Assembly (NCBI RefSeq): GCF_001956315.1
Contig: NZ_KV887144.1
Coordinates: 139,272-203,271 of the forward strand
DNA length: 64,000 nt
Reading direction: 5' to 3'
Source: Sphingomonas montana
GTDB lineage: Bacteria > Pseudomonadota > Alphaproteobacteria > Sphingomonadales > Sphingomonadaceae
The notes beneath the pieces were generated by a model. The model was not told the origin of the DNA. It made no database searches and saw only the letters and a list, made by a program, of their open reading frames with translations. Shown here one piece after another: positions 17,305 through 29,496 of the stretch (the first letter of the stretch is position 1; the number at the start of each line of letters is the position of its first letter). The position numbers were made by a program, and so were the translations under genes.

Positions 17305-18777
17305 ATGGACGGCCAGTTGATTTTGCTGATGCTGGTGGCGCTTGCCGTCGGGGTCGCGCTGGGCTGGCTGCTGTTCGGTCGCGCGGTGCCGGCTCTTCGT
17401 ACCGAACGCGACAAGGCGGTCGAGCGCGGCCGCGTGGCGGAACAGGCGCTGGCCGTGGCGGAGGAACGCGCGCGGGACGCCGGCCTCGTCCGCCAGATGC
17501 TGACCGAGGTTACCCGCGAACGCGACGATGCGCGGCAGGCGCTGGCGAGCGCGGAGGCGACCGCGACGCGCGTCCCGACGCTGGAGGCGCGGCTGGCCGA
17601 TGCGGTCCTGCGGGTCGAGACGCTGGCGGCCGAGCGCGCCGCCTTCGTGCGGGGCGAGGCGGAACGCGCGCGGGCGCACGATGAGCAGGCGGCGCGGCTG
17701 GGCGAGCTGGAAACCCGGCTGGACGCGCGGTTCGGCGAACTGGCCGGCAAGGCGCTGGGGGATGCGCAGAAAGTCTTCCTTGAACGCGCCGACGCGCGCT
17801 TCCGCCAATCGGAAGAGAAGAGCGGCGTCGAGCTGAAGGCGCTGCTGCAACCGGTGCGCGAACGGCTGCAACGCTATGAGGAGACGGTAACCAAGGTCGA
17901 GCAGGACCGTCGACAGGAATATGGCACGCTGACCGGCCTGATCGCATCGATGCGCGACGGGCAGGACGCGGTACGGAACGAAGCGGCCAAGCTGGTCAAC
18001 TCGTTGCGCTCCGCACCCAAGGCGCGCGGCCGCTGGGGCGAACAGCAGCTCCGCAACGTGCTCGAAAGCTGCGGACTGGCCGAACATACGGATTTCCAGA
18101 TGGAGGTCAGCATCGCCGACGGGGAAGGCGACGGCGGCCGGATGCGACCCGATGCGGTGGTCCGCGTGCCCGGCGGCCGCGCGCTGGTGATCGATGCCAA
18201 GGTGTCGCTGAACGCCTATCAGGACGCGTTCGGGGCAGTGGACGACCGGGAGCGCACGCTGGGGCTGGCCGCGCATGCAGCGTCGATGAAGGCGCATGTC
18301 AACGGGCTGGGCAACAAGGCCTACTGGTCGCAGTTCGCGGATGCGCCCGACTATGTCATCATGTTCGTGCCCGGCGAACATTTCCTGTCCGCGGCGCTGG
18401 AACATGATCCCACGCTGTGGGACTTCGCGTTCGACAAGCGCGTGCTGCTCGCCACGCCCACCAACCTCATCGCCATCGCGCGGACCGTATCTGCGGTGTG
18501 GCGGCAGGAGAAGCTGGCCGCCGAAGCGCAGCAGATCGGCGAGCTGGGCAAGGAGATGTACGACCGGCTGGCGGTGGCCGCGGGCCATCTCAAGACCGTC
18601 GGTGGAGGGCTGTCGACGGCGGTCAATAACTATAACAAGTTCGTCAGTTCGTTCGAGGGGCGGGTGCTGGTGACTGGCCGCAAGTTCCGCGACCTCAATA
18701 TCGAGACGGGTGCGAAGGCGATCGAGGATTCCGTGCCGGTCGAGGCGCTGCCGCGCTACAGCGAGGCGGCAGAGTAG
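17305..18777 (+). CDS. rmuC: DNA recombination protein RmuC
   Basis: A 490-residue membrane-anchored protein of the RmuC family, which limits inversions at short inverted repeats. One TM helix lies at residues 4-25 (QLILLMLVALAVGVALGWLL), then a long coiled coil to about residue 180, then the PD-(D/E)XK-like domain with GRWGEQQLRNVLESCGL, RPDAVVRVPGGRALVIDAKV and MFVPGEHFLSAALE. GTG 17302 and an upstream ATG at 17272 are alternative starts, but ATG 17305 leaves the TM helix at the usual distance from the N-terminus. Confidence 0.93.
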   Translation: MDGQLILLMLVALAVGVALGWLLFGRAVPALRTERDKAVERGRVAEQALAVAEERARDAGLVRQMLTEVTRERDDARQALASAEATATRVPTLEARLADAVLRVETLAAERAAFVRGEAERARAHDEQAARLGELETRLDARFGELAGKALGDAQKVFLERADARFRQSEEKSGVELKALLQPVRERLQRYEETVTKVEQDRRQEYGTLTGLIASMRDGQDAVRNEAAKLVNSLRSAPKARGRWGEQQLRNVLESCGLAEHTDFQMEVSIADGEGDGGRMRPDAVVRVPGGRALVIDAKVSLNAYQDAFGAVDDRERTLGLAAHAASMKAHVNGLGNKAYWSQFADAPDYVIMFVPGEHFLSAALEHDPTLWDFAFDKRVLLATPTNLIAIARTVSAVWRQEKLAAEAQQIGELGKEMYDRLAVAAGHLKTVGGGLSTAVNNYNKFVSSFEGRVLVTGRKFRDLNIETGAKAIEDSVPVEALPRYSEAAE

Positions 18778-18965
18778 GGGATCGGTTGGGTTTTGTCGCG
18801 TCACGTATCCGCCCCTCTTCGCAACCCTGTCCCCGTACAGGAGCGGCGGTTCTGTGCGACTCAAGGCGATGTCGGCGACTGCCGTCAGCTTGAAGCGGGT
18901 GTCGCTTCGGACCGAAGTACGACAAGCCTTTCTCCGTTCCTGGGTAGATGGGCTGGGGCTTGAAG
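18778..18965. other. Gap between convergent rmuC and the TrmH-type gene
   Basis: These 188 bp hold no gene I can support and, unlike three other convergent gaps in this window, no obvious long palindrome. The base composition is lower in GC than the flanking genes. Confidence 0.4.
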
Positions 18966-19769
18966 CTACCCGCGGCGCCACTGGTTGCGGATCTCGTAGG
19001 CGGCGACAGCGGTCGCGACGGCGGCGTTCAGGCTGTCCGCCTTGCCCAGCATCGGGATTTTCACGCGGAGGTCCGCGGCTGCAGCATAGTCGGCGGGCAG
19101 ACCTTGCGACTCGTTGCCGACCAGCAGGAAGCAGGGCCTTGCATAACGCGGTTCCTGATAATCGACCGCCTCGTCCAGCGCGGTCGCGACGAGCTGTCCG
19201 GGACTGCCGCGCAACCATTCGAGAAACGCGGGCCAGCGCGCGGTCGCCAGAGTCTGCGTGAAGATCGCCCCCATCGACGCACGGACCGCCTCGACCGAGA
19301 AGGGATCGGCGCAGTCGTCGATCAGGATCAGCCCGCCCGCACCCACCGCATCGCCGGTGCGCAGGATAGTCCCGATATTGCCGGGATCGCGCAGCGCCTG
19401 TGCCACGATCCACAGGTCGGCGGACGTGCGGTCGACCAGTGTAAGGTCGGTCGCCGGTTCGTCGAAGACGCCAAGGATCGCCTGCGGATTGTCCTTGCCG
19501 CTGAGTTTCGACAGGATGTCGCGGTCTGTCTGGATCGCCTCGCCGCCCGCTCCCTCGACCGCGGCGATCAGTGCATCGACCAGCGGGTGGGCCGCACCTT
19601 CGGGGGCATAGAACACCCAGTTCGGAACCCGCCCCATCTCGCGCGCCTCGGTCAGGATGCGCAGCCCTTCCGCCAGGAACAGCCGTTCGAGCCGGCGCCC
19701 CTTCTTTTCACGAAGGGACCGGACACGCTTGATAAGCGGGTTGGAAAAGGCGGTGATGGTGCGGGGCAT
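18966..19769 (-). CDS. TrmH/SpoU-family RNA 2'-O-methyltransferase
   Basis: A 267-residue SPOUT methyltransferase. The N-terminus (ITAFSNPLIKRVRSLREKKG, then FLAEGLRIL) is the SpoU substrate-binding domain. The knotted AdoMet domain shows all three motifs: DPGNIGTILRTGDAVGAGG, CFLLVGNESQGL and IPMLGKADSLNAAVATAVA. The position methylated cannot be told from sequence; 23S rRNA Gm2251 (RlmB) or a TsnR-like site are possible. It is a single gene, convergent with rmuC, with a degenerate palindrome upstream. Confidence 0.9.
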   Translation of the reverse strand: MPRTITAFSNPLIKRVRSLREKKGRRLERLFLAEGLRILTEAREMGRVPNWVFYAPEGAAHPLVDALIAAVEGAGGEAIQTDRDILSKLSGKDNPQAILGVFDEPATDLTLVDRTSADLWIVAQALRDPGNIGTILRTGDAVGAGGLILIDDCADPFSVEAVRASMGAIFTQTLATARWPAFLEWLRGSPGQLVATALDEAVDYQEPRYARPCFLLVGNESQGLPADYAAAADLRVKIPMLGKADSLNAAVATAVAAYEIRNQWRRG

Positions 19770-19902
19770 GGCGGGTGTCTAACCGACGATCGCGGTTAGA
19801 AACAGTGTGGTCATGAGGGTGCCGCACCCGATCCCAAAACCGCAATTTCAGGCTTCCGTCTGATCTGCTCGCACGACCACCGGTCAGATCGTTACCGCCC
19901 GG

Positions 19903-19964
19903 TCCGTTTGGTTCGAGCCTGTCGAGAACGGCGCGAGGAGTTCCCGACAGGCGAACCAAACGGA
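19903..19964. repeat. Degenerate copy of a dispersed long palindrome
   Basis: The left arm 19903-19928 (TCCGTTTGGTTCGAGCCTGT and on) and right arm 19941-19964 are nearly the same as the perfect palindrome at 46795-46858; here the right arm has one substitution and a two-base deletion. The rest of the 435-bp gap 19770-20204 shows no gene I can support. Confidence 0.75.
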
Positions 19965-20204
19965 ACTGGAGCCAAGTGACACCGTCTCCTGCGATCCTGC
20001 CACCGTGTCGAAGTCGACTGTCCACCAGCATCGCCGCCAGGATCGGGCGGCCGAGCGTGACCATCTCAGATCGGCTCGGTAGCTTTCCCGTCCAGTTCAG
20101 GTCTGGCGATCATTCGACGCCGGGTTCTCGATTTGCCAAGACCAGACCATGTCAGGACGGCTCGCGCAAACCGATGTGATCGTGCCCGACAGGCGTGCGT
20201 CGCC

Positions 20205-20477
20205 TCAATCCTCGCCGAACTTGTTCTCGACCAGTGCGACGAGCAGTTCGAGTGAGCGTTCCGCGCCCGGGCCGGTTGCGGAGATGGTGACGCTGTCGCC
20301 CATTGCCGCCCCGAGCATCATCAGTCCCATGATGGACGTACCGGTGACGCTGGTCCCGTCCTTTTCAACCGCGATCGCGGCGGATTGCTGACTGGCCAGC
20401 GTCACGAACTTCGCGCTGGCCCGCGCATGCAGGCCGCGCCGGTTGGTGATCGGGACGGTGCGGGTGCAGTCGGTCAT
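20205..20477 (-). CDS. ptsH: HPr-family phosphocarrier protein
   Basis: A 90-residue phosphocarrier. The phosphorylated His17 lies in RRGLHARASAKFV, and the regulatory serine, Ser48 in GTSIMGLMMLG, is conserved, consistent with phosphorylation by HprK encoded three genes upstream. The start overlaps the EIIA stop (ATGA). No sugar permease (EIIBC) is present, so this is a regulatory PTS as found in many Alphaproteobacteria. Enzyme I is not in the window. NPr-type naming would be equally valid. Confidence 0.93.
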   Translation of the reverse strand: MTDCTRTVPITNRRGLHARASAKFVTLASQQSAAIAVEKDGTSVTGTSIMGLMMLGAAMGDSVTISATGPGAERSLELLVALVENKFGED

Positions 20478-20881
20478 GCCGCTGCCACGCCGAGAACTTC
20501 GGACGCGACCGAGATATACTTGCGACCGGCATCCCGCGCGGCCGCGACCGCTGCCTGTACCTTCAACATCTTGCGCGCACCCTCCAGCCGGATCAGCATC
20601 GGCAGGTTCACCCCCGCGATCACCTCGACCCGGCCCGGTTCCATCAGCGAAATCGCCAGATTGGACGGTGTGCCACCGAACAGGTCGGTCAGCAGGATGA
20701 CGCCGTGCCCCCGATCGACCTCGGCCACCGCGCGTGCGATGTCCGCCCGGCGGGCTTCCATATCGTCGTCGGGACCGATGCAGATCGGGACGATCGCCTC
20801 CTGCGGGCCGACCACATGTTCCATCGCGGTCACGAACTCCGCGGCCAGCCGGCCATGCGTCACCAGAACCAGTCCGATCAT
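20474..20881 (-). CDS. PTS EIIA component, mannose/EIIA-Man type
   Basis: A 135-residue single-domain protein that accepts phosphate from HPr. The phosphorylated His9 is in LVLVTHGRLAAEF, with GVILLTDLFGGTPSNLAI in the middle, both typical of the ManX/EIIA-Man fold. There is no fused IIB domain. Similar lone EIIA proteins in alphaproteobacterial hprK operons are thought to be regulatory. The start ATG 20881 is fixed by the family N-terminus; rapZ ends seven bases upstream. Confidence 0.92.
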   Translation of the reverse strand: MIGLVLVTHGRLAAEFVTAMEHVVGPQEAIVPICIGPDDDMEARRADIARAVAEVDRGHGVILLTDLFGGTPSNLAISLMEPGRVEVIAGVNLPMLIRLEGARKMLKVQAAVAAARDAGRKYISVASEVLGVAAA

Positions 20882-20888
20882 CGTCGCA

Positions 20889-21806
20889 TCATGCCCTCTT
20901 CGCCGCCGGCGCGTCGCCGATGGAATTCCGGGCAGGATCGCCCAGATCGCGGTGTATGATCGTGGGCGAAAAGCCAGCATCGCGCAACCGCTGCCCGACG
21001 CGTTCGGTGACGTGGACCGACCGGTGACGCCCGCCGGTACAGCCAAACGCCACCGTCACGTAGGATTTTCCCTCGGTATGGTAACGCGGCAACAGCGTCA
21101 GCAGCAGATCCTCGATCCGCCCGACCACGTCGGCATAGGCCGGATCGGTCGCGATGTGATCGACGACGGACTGGTCCAGCCCGGTCAGCGGGCGCAGCGC
21201 TTGGTCCCAATGCGGGTTGCGCAGGAACCGCATGTCGAACAGCAGGTCCGCGTTGCGCGGCACCCCTCGCGAAAAGCCGAAGGACAGGACGGTCAGCGTC
21301 GGCATTTCGTCGGTCGTGCCGAACCGCCCGCGGATGTCGGCCTGCAAAGCGTTGGTCGACAGGTCGGTGGTGTCGATCAGATGATCGGCCGCACGGCGCA
21401 CCGGGGCGATCAGGTCGCGTTCGCGCAGGATGCCGTCCGCCGCCGGCCGGTCCAGTGCCAGCGGGTGCCGTCGCCGGGTTTCCGAAAACCGCCGCACCAG
21501 TTCCGGCCCGCTGCAATCCAGGAACAGGATCTCCGCCAAGCCCCCGCGTTCGATGCGCAGCCGGGCGATCCGCGCGACGATCTGGTCCGCGTCGAAGCCG
21601 CGCGTGCGCATGTCGATGCCGATCGCCAGTGGACGGTCCGCATCCTCGGCCCCTTCCGCACTCGGCGCGCCGAGCAGCCGGTCCAGTAACGCGAGCGGAA
21701 AGTTGTCGACCGTTTCCCAGCCCATGTCCTCGAACGTCTTGAGTGCGGTCGTCTTGCCCGCGCCGGACATGCCGGTGACCAGCAGGATGCGGCTCGGTTC
21801 GGTCAT
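20889..21806 (-). CDS. rapZ: RNase adapter protein RapZ (YvcJ-like nucleotide-binding protein)
   Basis: A 305-residue P-loop protein. Walker A is VTGMSGAGKTTALK (residues 10-23), the Walker B-like segment is LAEILFLDCSG, and the C-terminal domain carries VAFGCTGGRHRSVHVTERV. In E. coli RapZ ties glucosamine-6-phosphate synthesis to small RNA decay and senses GlcN6P through the C-terminal domain; the role in this organism is not known. It overlaps hprK by four bases (ATGA). Position between hprK and EIIA is the standard alphaproteobacterial arrangement. Confidence 0.94.
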   Translation of the reverse strand: MTEPSRILLVTGMSGAGKTTALKTFEDMGWETVDNFPLALLDRLLGAPSAEGAEDADRPLAIGIDMRTRGFDADQIVARIARLRIERGGLAEILFLDCSGPELVRRFSETRRRHPLALDRPAADGILRERDLIAPVRRAADHLIDTTDLSTNALQADIRGRFGTTDEMPTLTVLSFGFSRGVPRNADLLFDMRFLRNPHWDQALRPLTGLDQSVVDHIATDPAYADVVGRIEDLLLTLLPRYHTEGKSYVTVAFGCTGGRHRSVHVTERVGQRLRDAGFSPTIIHRDLGDPARNSIGDAPAAKRA

Positions 21807-22243
21807 GCCGTAATCCTTTGCAGCGCCAGTTCGAGTTTCAGCGGCGCGGACGGTTCGAGCGCGGCCAGCACGATGCGGGGCAGGGCGATGCCGGCTACGG
21901 TTCCGGTGCACGCGCCCGGCATCCGCTCCACCAGACCGTCGAGGTCGCACAGCAAGGCCACCGGCACCGCGGTGCGATGGGGCATCCCGACGATGCCGAT
22001 CCCGCGCACTTCCATTCGGCCCGCGATCGACGGCGGCGGCGATGCGACCGCGGATGCACCGTGCCGTGCGACGATCGTATAGTCGTCGCTGACCAGCGAC
22101 CAGCCGCGATCGATCAGCCGCAACGCGAGATCCGACTTGCCCGCACCTGACCGTCCGAACAGCAGGACCGCCAGATCGTGGCGTGCGACACTGGTCGCGT
22201 GGACGGTCTCGGTCGCTTCGCCGGATGCCGCATCGGACGTCAC
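21803..22243 (-). CDS. hprK: HPr kinase/phosphorylase, short alphaproteobacterial form
   Basis: A 146-residue protein that corresponds only to the catalytic C-terminal half of Gram-positive HprK (about 310 residues); this shortened form is normal in Alphaproteobacteria. Walker A is LLFGRSGAGKSDLALRL (GRSGAGKS at 30-37). WSLVSDDYTIV carries the conserved acidic pair, and IAGRMEVRGIGIVGMP is the HprK signature. It would phosphorylate Ser48 of HPr. The start overlaps the histidine kinase stop. Confidence 0.93.
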   Translation of the reverse strand: MTSDAASGEATETVHATSVARHDLAVLLFGRSGAGKSDLALRLIDRGWSLVSDDYTIVARHGASAVASPPPSIAGRMEVRGIGIVGMPHRTAVPVALLCDLDGLVERMPGACTGTVAGIALPRIVLAALEPSAPLKLELALQRITA

Positions 22244-23832
22244 AGCTCGGCTGCCGGCAGTTCGATGACGAAACGCGCGCCGCTCGCGCCGCTGTCACGA
22301 TCGCGTACCGCGATGCAGCCCTGATGACCCTCGACCGTCGCCTTCGCGATCGCCAGACCCAGGCCGCTGTGCCGGCCGAATGTCTCGCCTTCCGGTCGGA
22401 CCGAATGGAAACGCCGGAAGATATCCTCGCGCGATGCCGCCGGGACGCCGGGGCCTTCGTCTTCCACCCAGACCGTCACACGTTCACCGATCCGCGTCGC
22501 GCCGATCTGCACCAGCCCGCCCGGCGGCGAGAAGGACACCGCATTGTCGATGAGGTTTTCGACGACGCGGGTCAGGCGCGATCCGTCCCCCAGCACCACG
22601 GCGCTGCCACGGTGCGGGCGGGCGAAGGCGATCCGCACGCCGCCGTCGATTCCGCGATCCTCGCGTGCCTGGGTCAGCCCTTCGATCATCGTGCCCAGAT
22701 CCACGAATTCGAACTTCGCCCTAGCCAGTTCGGAGTCGACGCGCGACGCCTCCGATATGTCGGTGATGAGCCGGTCCAGCCGGCGAACGTCGTCATGGAC
22801 GATCGCCACGAGCCGCGCGCGCAGTTCAGGATCGGTCACCACGTCCAGGCTGTCGACCGCGGACCGCAGCGAGGCGAGCGGGTTTTTGAGTTCGTGCGTC
22901 ACGTCGGCTGCGAAAGCCTCGGTCGCGTCGATCCGCTGGCGCAGGGCCTGCGTCATGTCGGACAGTGCGCGCGCCAGCATGCCGATCTCGTCGCGGCGGC
23001 TGGGCAGGCGGGGAACCTGCACCTCGCGCGATCGGCCCAGCCGCACGCGCTGCGCCGCGATCGCCAGGCGGCGCAGCGGACGGGCGATCGTCCGCGCCAG
23101 GAACAGCGACAGCATGACTGATGTCAGGATGACGACCAGCAGGACGATGCCCAGCCGCAGCCGTTCCTCGCGCACGATCCGCGTGATGTCGCGCGCGTTG
23201 CCGGTGATGAACAACGCGCCGCGACCGCGCATCGGCAGCGGGCTCGCCACCGACACGACCAGCGTCCGGTCCGGCGCCCGGCGGACGCGCGCCTCGACCG
23301 GATCTCCGGTCAGGACGGCGGCGACCTCCGGCCATGCGGCACCGCGATCGAGCGCGGGTTCCACGAACGCCTCGGGCACGTCGGCGCCGACCACCATGTC
23401 GACGCCGCGGTCGAGAGCGCGCGCGACCTGCCGCCGCCAGCCTTCGGTTGCCGGATCGCGCAGTTCGTAGGTTGCCGGTTCATGCCGCCAGCTGTCGTCC
23501 ATCAATCGTCCGTCCGGCCCGTACAGCCTCAGCCGCAGCCGGGTGGACTGTCCCAGCCGGGCGATCAGCGCCGGCCGGTCGGCGGGGCGCGCGGCATCGA
23601 TCGCCTCGCCGATCAGGGCCGCCTGCACGGTCGACTGATCGATGCGCTGGTCGATCAGCCGCGAACGGTAGCTGTCGAGGTAGAAGAAGCCCCCGGCCAG
23701 CAGCGCCAGCGCGAAGATGTTGACCGCCAGAATGCGGGTGACGAGCGTCCAGCGTCCGGACCAGGCGAGCGCGAGGTCGCGGTCCAGCTCGTGGTCGCCG
23801 GTACTCCTGCCGCGGGATCGCGAGGCGGCCAT
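22240..23832 (-). CDS. chvG: Sensor histidine kinase ChvG
   Basis: A 530-residue membrane kinase. One TM helix near residues 35-55 (TRILAVNIFALALLAGGFFY), a periplasmic sensor domain to about residue 240, a second TM helix (LGIVLLVVILTSVMLSLFLA), HAMP, then HisKA with His313 in VTHELKNPLASLRSAV and an HATPase domain (VVENLIDNAVSF, VEDEGPGVP, GLGLAIAK). ChvG is known in rhizobia, Agrobacterium and relatives to respond to acid or envelope stress. It starts one base after the chvI stop and is coupled to hprK, tying envelope sensing to the regulatory PTS. Confidence 0.92.
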   Translation of the reverse strand: MAASRSRGRSTGDHELDRDLALAWSGRWTLVTRILAVNIFALALLAGGFFYLDSYRSRLIDQRIDQSTVQAALIGEAIDAARPADRPALIARLGQSTRLRLRLYGPDGRLMDDSWRHEPATYELRDPATEGWRRQVARALDRGVDMVVGADVPEAFVEPALDRGAAWPEVAAVLTGDPVEARVRRAPDRTLVVSVASPLPMRGRGALFITGNARDITRIVREERLRLGIVLLVVILTSVMLSLFLARTIARPLRRLAIAAQRVRLGRSREVQVPRLPSRRDEIGMLARALSDMTQALRQRIDATEAFAADVTHELKNPLASLRSAVDSLDVVTDPELRARLVAIVHDDVRRLDRLITDISEASRVDSELARAKFEFVDLGTMIEGLTQAREDRGIDGGVRIAFARPHRGSAVVLGDGSRLTRVVENLIDNAVSFSPPGGLVQIGATRIGERVTVWVEDEGPGVPAASREDIFRRFHSVRPEGETFGRHSGLGLAIAKATVEGHQGCIAVRDRDSGASGARFVIELPAAEL

Positions 23833-23833
23833 T

Positions 23834-24544
23834 CTATTCCTCGGAAAAGCGATAGCCGACGCCGTATAGCGTCTCGATCGCCCTGAAATCGCCGTCCACC
23901 TGCCGGAACTTGCGCCGCAGGCGCTTGATGTGGCTGTCGATCGTGCGATCGTCGACATAGACGTCGTCCTGATAGGCCGTGTCCATCAACGCGTCGCGCG
24001 ATTTCACGAAGCCGGGCCGCTGGGCCAGCGCCTCCAGGATCAGGAATTCGGTGACCGTCAGCACGACTTCCGCGCCGTTCCACAGGACGCGGTGGCGAGC
24101 CGGGTCCATCGTCAACCGACCGCGCACGATGCGTTCGGCTGCGGGCACCGGCTCGCCCTCCGCATCCGGCGCGGCGCGGGCCTCGGACCGGCGCAGGATG
24201 GCGCGGATGCGGGCGATCAGCAGGCGCTGCGAAAACGGCTTGGTGATATAGTCGTCCGCGCCCATCGCCAGGCCGAGCGCCTCGTCCAGTTCGTCATCCT
24301 TGGACGTCAGGAAGATGACCGGCATGGCGCTCTTTTCGCGCAGGCGGCGGAGCAGTTCCATTCCGTCCATCCGCGGCATCTTGATGTCGAGCACCGCCAG
24401 ATCCGGTGGCGAATCAACCAGAGCCTTCAACGCGGTATCGCCGTCGGAATAGACCCGCACCGCGAAGCCTTCGGATTGCAGGGCAATCGATACCGACGCC
24501 AGAATATTGCGATCGTCATCGACGAGCGCGATCGAAGCGGACAT
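23834..24544 (-). CDS. chvI: Response regulator ChvI (OmpR/PhoB class)
   Basis: A 236-residue DNA-binding response regulator. The receiver has the acidic cluster ALVDDDRN (residues 6-13), phospho-acceptor Asp53 in [13 protein letters not shown], Thr in VIFLTSKDD and Lys in DDYITKPFS. The C-terminal winged helix ends [20 protein letters not shown] and [13 protein letters not shown]. It is the first gene of the operon and is followed at once by its kinase. Confidence 0.95.
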   Translation of the reverse strand: MSASIALVDDDRNILASVSIALQSEGFAVRVYSDGDTALKALVDSPPDLAVLDIKMPRMDGMELLRRLREKSAMPVIFLTSKDDELDEALGLAMGADDYITKPFSQRLLIARIRAILRRSEARAAPDAEGEPVPAAERIVRGRLTMDPARHRVLWNGAEVVLTVTEFLILEALAQRPGFVKSRDALMDTAYQDDVYVDDRTIDSHIKRLRRKFRQVDGDFRAIETLYGVGYRFSEE

Positions 24545-24579
24545 TCCGGTTGCCTTTCCTGCCCATCCGGCAAGGGCAC

Positions 24580-24608
24580 CGGTTAGCGGATAGGTCTGTC
24601 GAGGGCAA
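24580..24608 (-). promoter_or_regulatory. Candidate promoter of the chvI operon
   Basis: On the minus strand TTGCCC (24608-24603) is followed after exactly 17 bases by TAACCG (24585-24580), which ends 35 bp before the chvI start. The -10 matches the one proposed for rpsB. Prediction from spacing and sequence only. Confidence 0.4.
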
Positions 24609-25305
24609 CGCGCGTGCCGCGTGTATCGGGCGTGAACCTGTCAACGCTGTCGGTAACATTGTCGCCGGGGCGTGGCTGCGCTAGTACCCGAAATACAGGA
24701 AGCAAGCCGATCTCCGCGTGGGACGAGCCAGGCTCCTGACCAGGAGAGCTGCCCAACAAACCGTCCGTTGCCGCGCGGGCTCCCCCCGAAGGGGACCGCC
24801 GAACCCCGCCCCGAGACCGGACATGGTGCCATGTCCGACCAGCGCGCGCGGGATGGCAGCGGGCGGTTCTTGTTTCCCGTGAATCCCTGTGCACGGTCTC
24901 GCGCAGACAACGAATGATGATACGCGATCGGGCTGAACGATCAGGCGGAGTGGACCTTCGACGTCTGGAGGTGAACCGCTCGCCGGGGCCTGCTCGGAGC
25001 AATCGAGGCCTCGCCCGGATTCAGGATAGTTTCGGGGCATATGCGAGCGGCAGCCATGGCTTACGTTATGGCAGCGAGGCGTTCCGGCTGGTCTTCGACT
25101 GGAACCGGTTCGACGAGGCCGGCAAACGGTTCGATGCGATCCGCCGAACACGCCCGGATCAGACGTAGCGGGTTCGCGAGACCGGCAACCGATCCTAAGG
25201 CCGGCGAAACCCACGGCGTGATCCTTGATCGGACGGGTGCGGCCAGCGATCGATGAACTGCGGGGCAGGCTTGGCAGGCCGGGGGATCGGTGGGTATCGG
25301 GGTAC
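24609..25305. other. Gene-poor region of about 700 bp between chvI and the M28 peptidase
   Basis: I find no convincing gene. Short frames exist (24672-24917 + and 24914-25168 +), but they lack ribosome-binding sites and family features. An 18-bp palindrome, GGACATGGTGCCATGTCC, lies at 24819-24836, with two 8-bp arms. Composition is less GC-rich than the flanks. Part of this must be the upstream region of the peptidase; the rest could be a decayed gene or a small RNA. Confidence 0.5.
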
Positions 25306-28279
<2,974 letters not shown>

Positions 28280-28282
28280 TCG

Positions 28283-29464
28283 ATGACACCTGCCGCGCGC
28301 GTCCAGGCCGCGATCGACCTGCTGGATGAAACGATCGCGGCGGCCGGCGCCGGGGGTGCCGCGGCTGACACGCTGATTGCGCGCTATTTCAAGACGCGTC
28401 GCTATGCCGGGTCGAAGGATCGTCGTGCGGTTCGAGACCTTGTGTACGCCGCGATCCGGCGTGCGGGGGAACGGCCAGTTTCGGGACGTGCCGCAATGCT
28501 GGGGCTGGCGACCGACCAGCCGGAACTGCGCGATCTGTTCGACGGCAGCGACCATGGTCCGGCGGCGATCGATCCGGGGGAACTGGTGGCGCGGGCCGGC
28601 GTCGCCCCAGCTTGGCTGCTGGGCAAGCTCGAGACGCTGGACGGCGCGGAACGGGCCGCGCTGCTCGGGCGCGCGACGCTCGACCTGCGCGTCAACCGCT
28701 TGAAGGACGACCGTGCCGCGGTGCTGGCCGAGCTGCCTGATGCGGTGGCGACGCCGCATGCGCCGGACGGCGTCCGCATGCCGGAAGGCACGCAATTGGA
28801 AACACTTGCGGCTTACCGCGAAGGTCGCGTCGAGGTTCAGGACGAAGGCAGCCAGTTGCTGGCCATCGCCTGCGATGCGCGGCCGGGCATGACCGTGATC
28901 GACCTGTGCGCGGGGGCCGGTGGCAAGACGTTGGCGCTGGCCGCGGTGATGGCGGACGAGGGGCGGCTGATCGCATGTGATACGGACCGGCGTCGGCTCG
29001 GCAACCTGGCGCCGCGTGCGGTGCGGGCCGGCGTCACGATCGTCGAGCCGCTGCTGCTCGACCCGGATCGGGAGCGTGAGGCGCTGGCCGATTTCGTCAA
29101 GCAGACCGATATCGTCCTGGTCGATGCCCCCTGTTCCGGGACGGGTACGTGGCGGCGCAATCCGGAGGCGCGCTGGCGGCTGACGCGCGCCCGGGTCGAA
29201 AAGCTGGTGGCGTTGCAGGCGCATGTTCTCGACGTCGCGGCATCGATGGTGCGACCGGGCGGGGCGCTGGTCTATGCGGTCTGTTCGCTGATTGATGATG
29301 AAGGGGCGGGCGGTTTCGACGCGTTTCTGGCCCGCCATCCGAAGTGGACCGTAGATCCCGTCGCTATTGGCGCGGGGCGGGTACACGGACAGGGTCGCCG
29401 CCTGACACCGCTGCATGACGGCACCGACGGATTTTTCGTCGCGAGGGCACGGGCGCCGTGCTAG
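28283..29464 (+). CDS. RsmB-like RNA m5C methyltransferase (NOL1/NOP2/Sun family)
   Basis: A 393-residue enzyme with an N-terminal NusB-like helical domain ([17 protein letters not shown], then [20 protein letters not shown]) and a C-terminal AdoMet domain. Motif I is [19 protein letters not shown], motif [21 protein letters not shown], and motif [13 protein letters not shown] with the nucleophilic cysteine. 16S rRNA C967 is the known target of RsmB, but sphingomonads carry several paralogues, so the exact site is uncertain. It starts three bases after guaB. Confidence 0.88.
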   Translation: MTPAARVQAAIDLLDETIAAAGAGGAAADTLIARYFKTRRYAGSKDRRAVRDLVYAAIRRAGERPVSGRAAMLGLATDQPELRDLFDGSDHGPAAIDPGELVARAGVAPAWLLGKLETLDGAERAALLGRATLDLRVNRLKDDRAAVLAELPDAVATPHAPDGVRMPEGTQLETLAAYREGRVEVQDEGSQLLAIACDARPGMTVIDLCAGAGGKTLALAAVMADEGRLIACDTDRRRLGNLAPRAVRAGVTIVEPLLLDPDREREALADFVKQTDIVLVDAPCSGTGTWRRNPEARWRLTRARVEKLVALQAHVLDVAASMVRPGGALVYAVCSLIDDEGAGGFDAFLARHPKWTVDPVAIGAGRVHGQGRRLTPLHDGTDGFFVARARAPC

Positions 29465-29496
29465 CGTCGCAGCGCGCCAGTTTTAAGGATTACCTC

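Noticed and set aside
24672-24917. 81-codon frame in the gene-poor region
   Set aside because: No ribosome-binding site, Arg/Pro-rich composition, no family resemblance; the adjacent 84-codon frame at 24914-25168 has the same problems.
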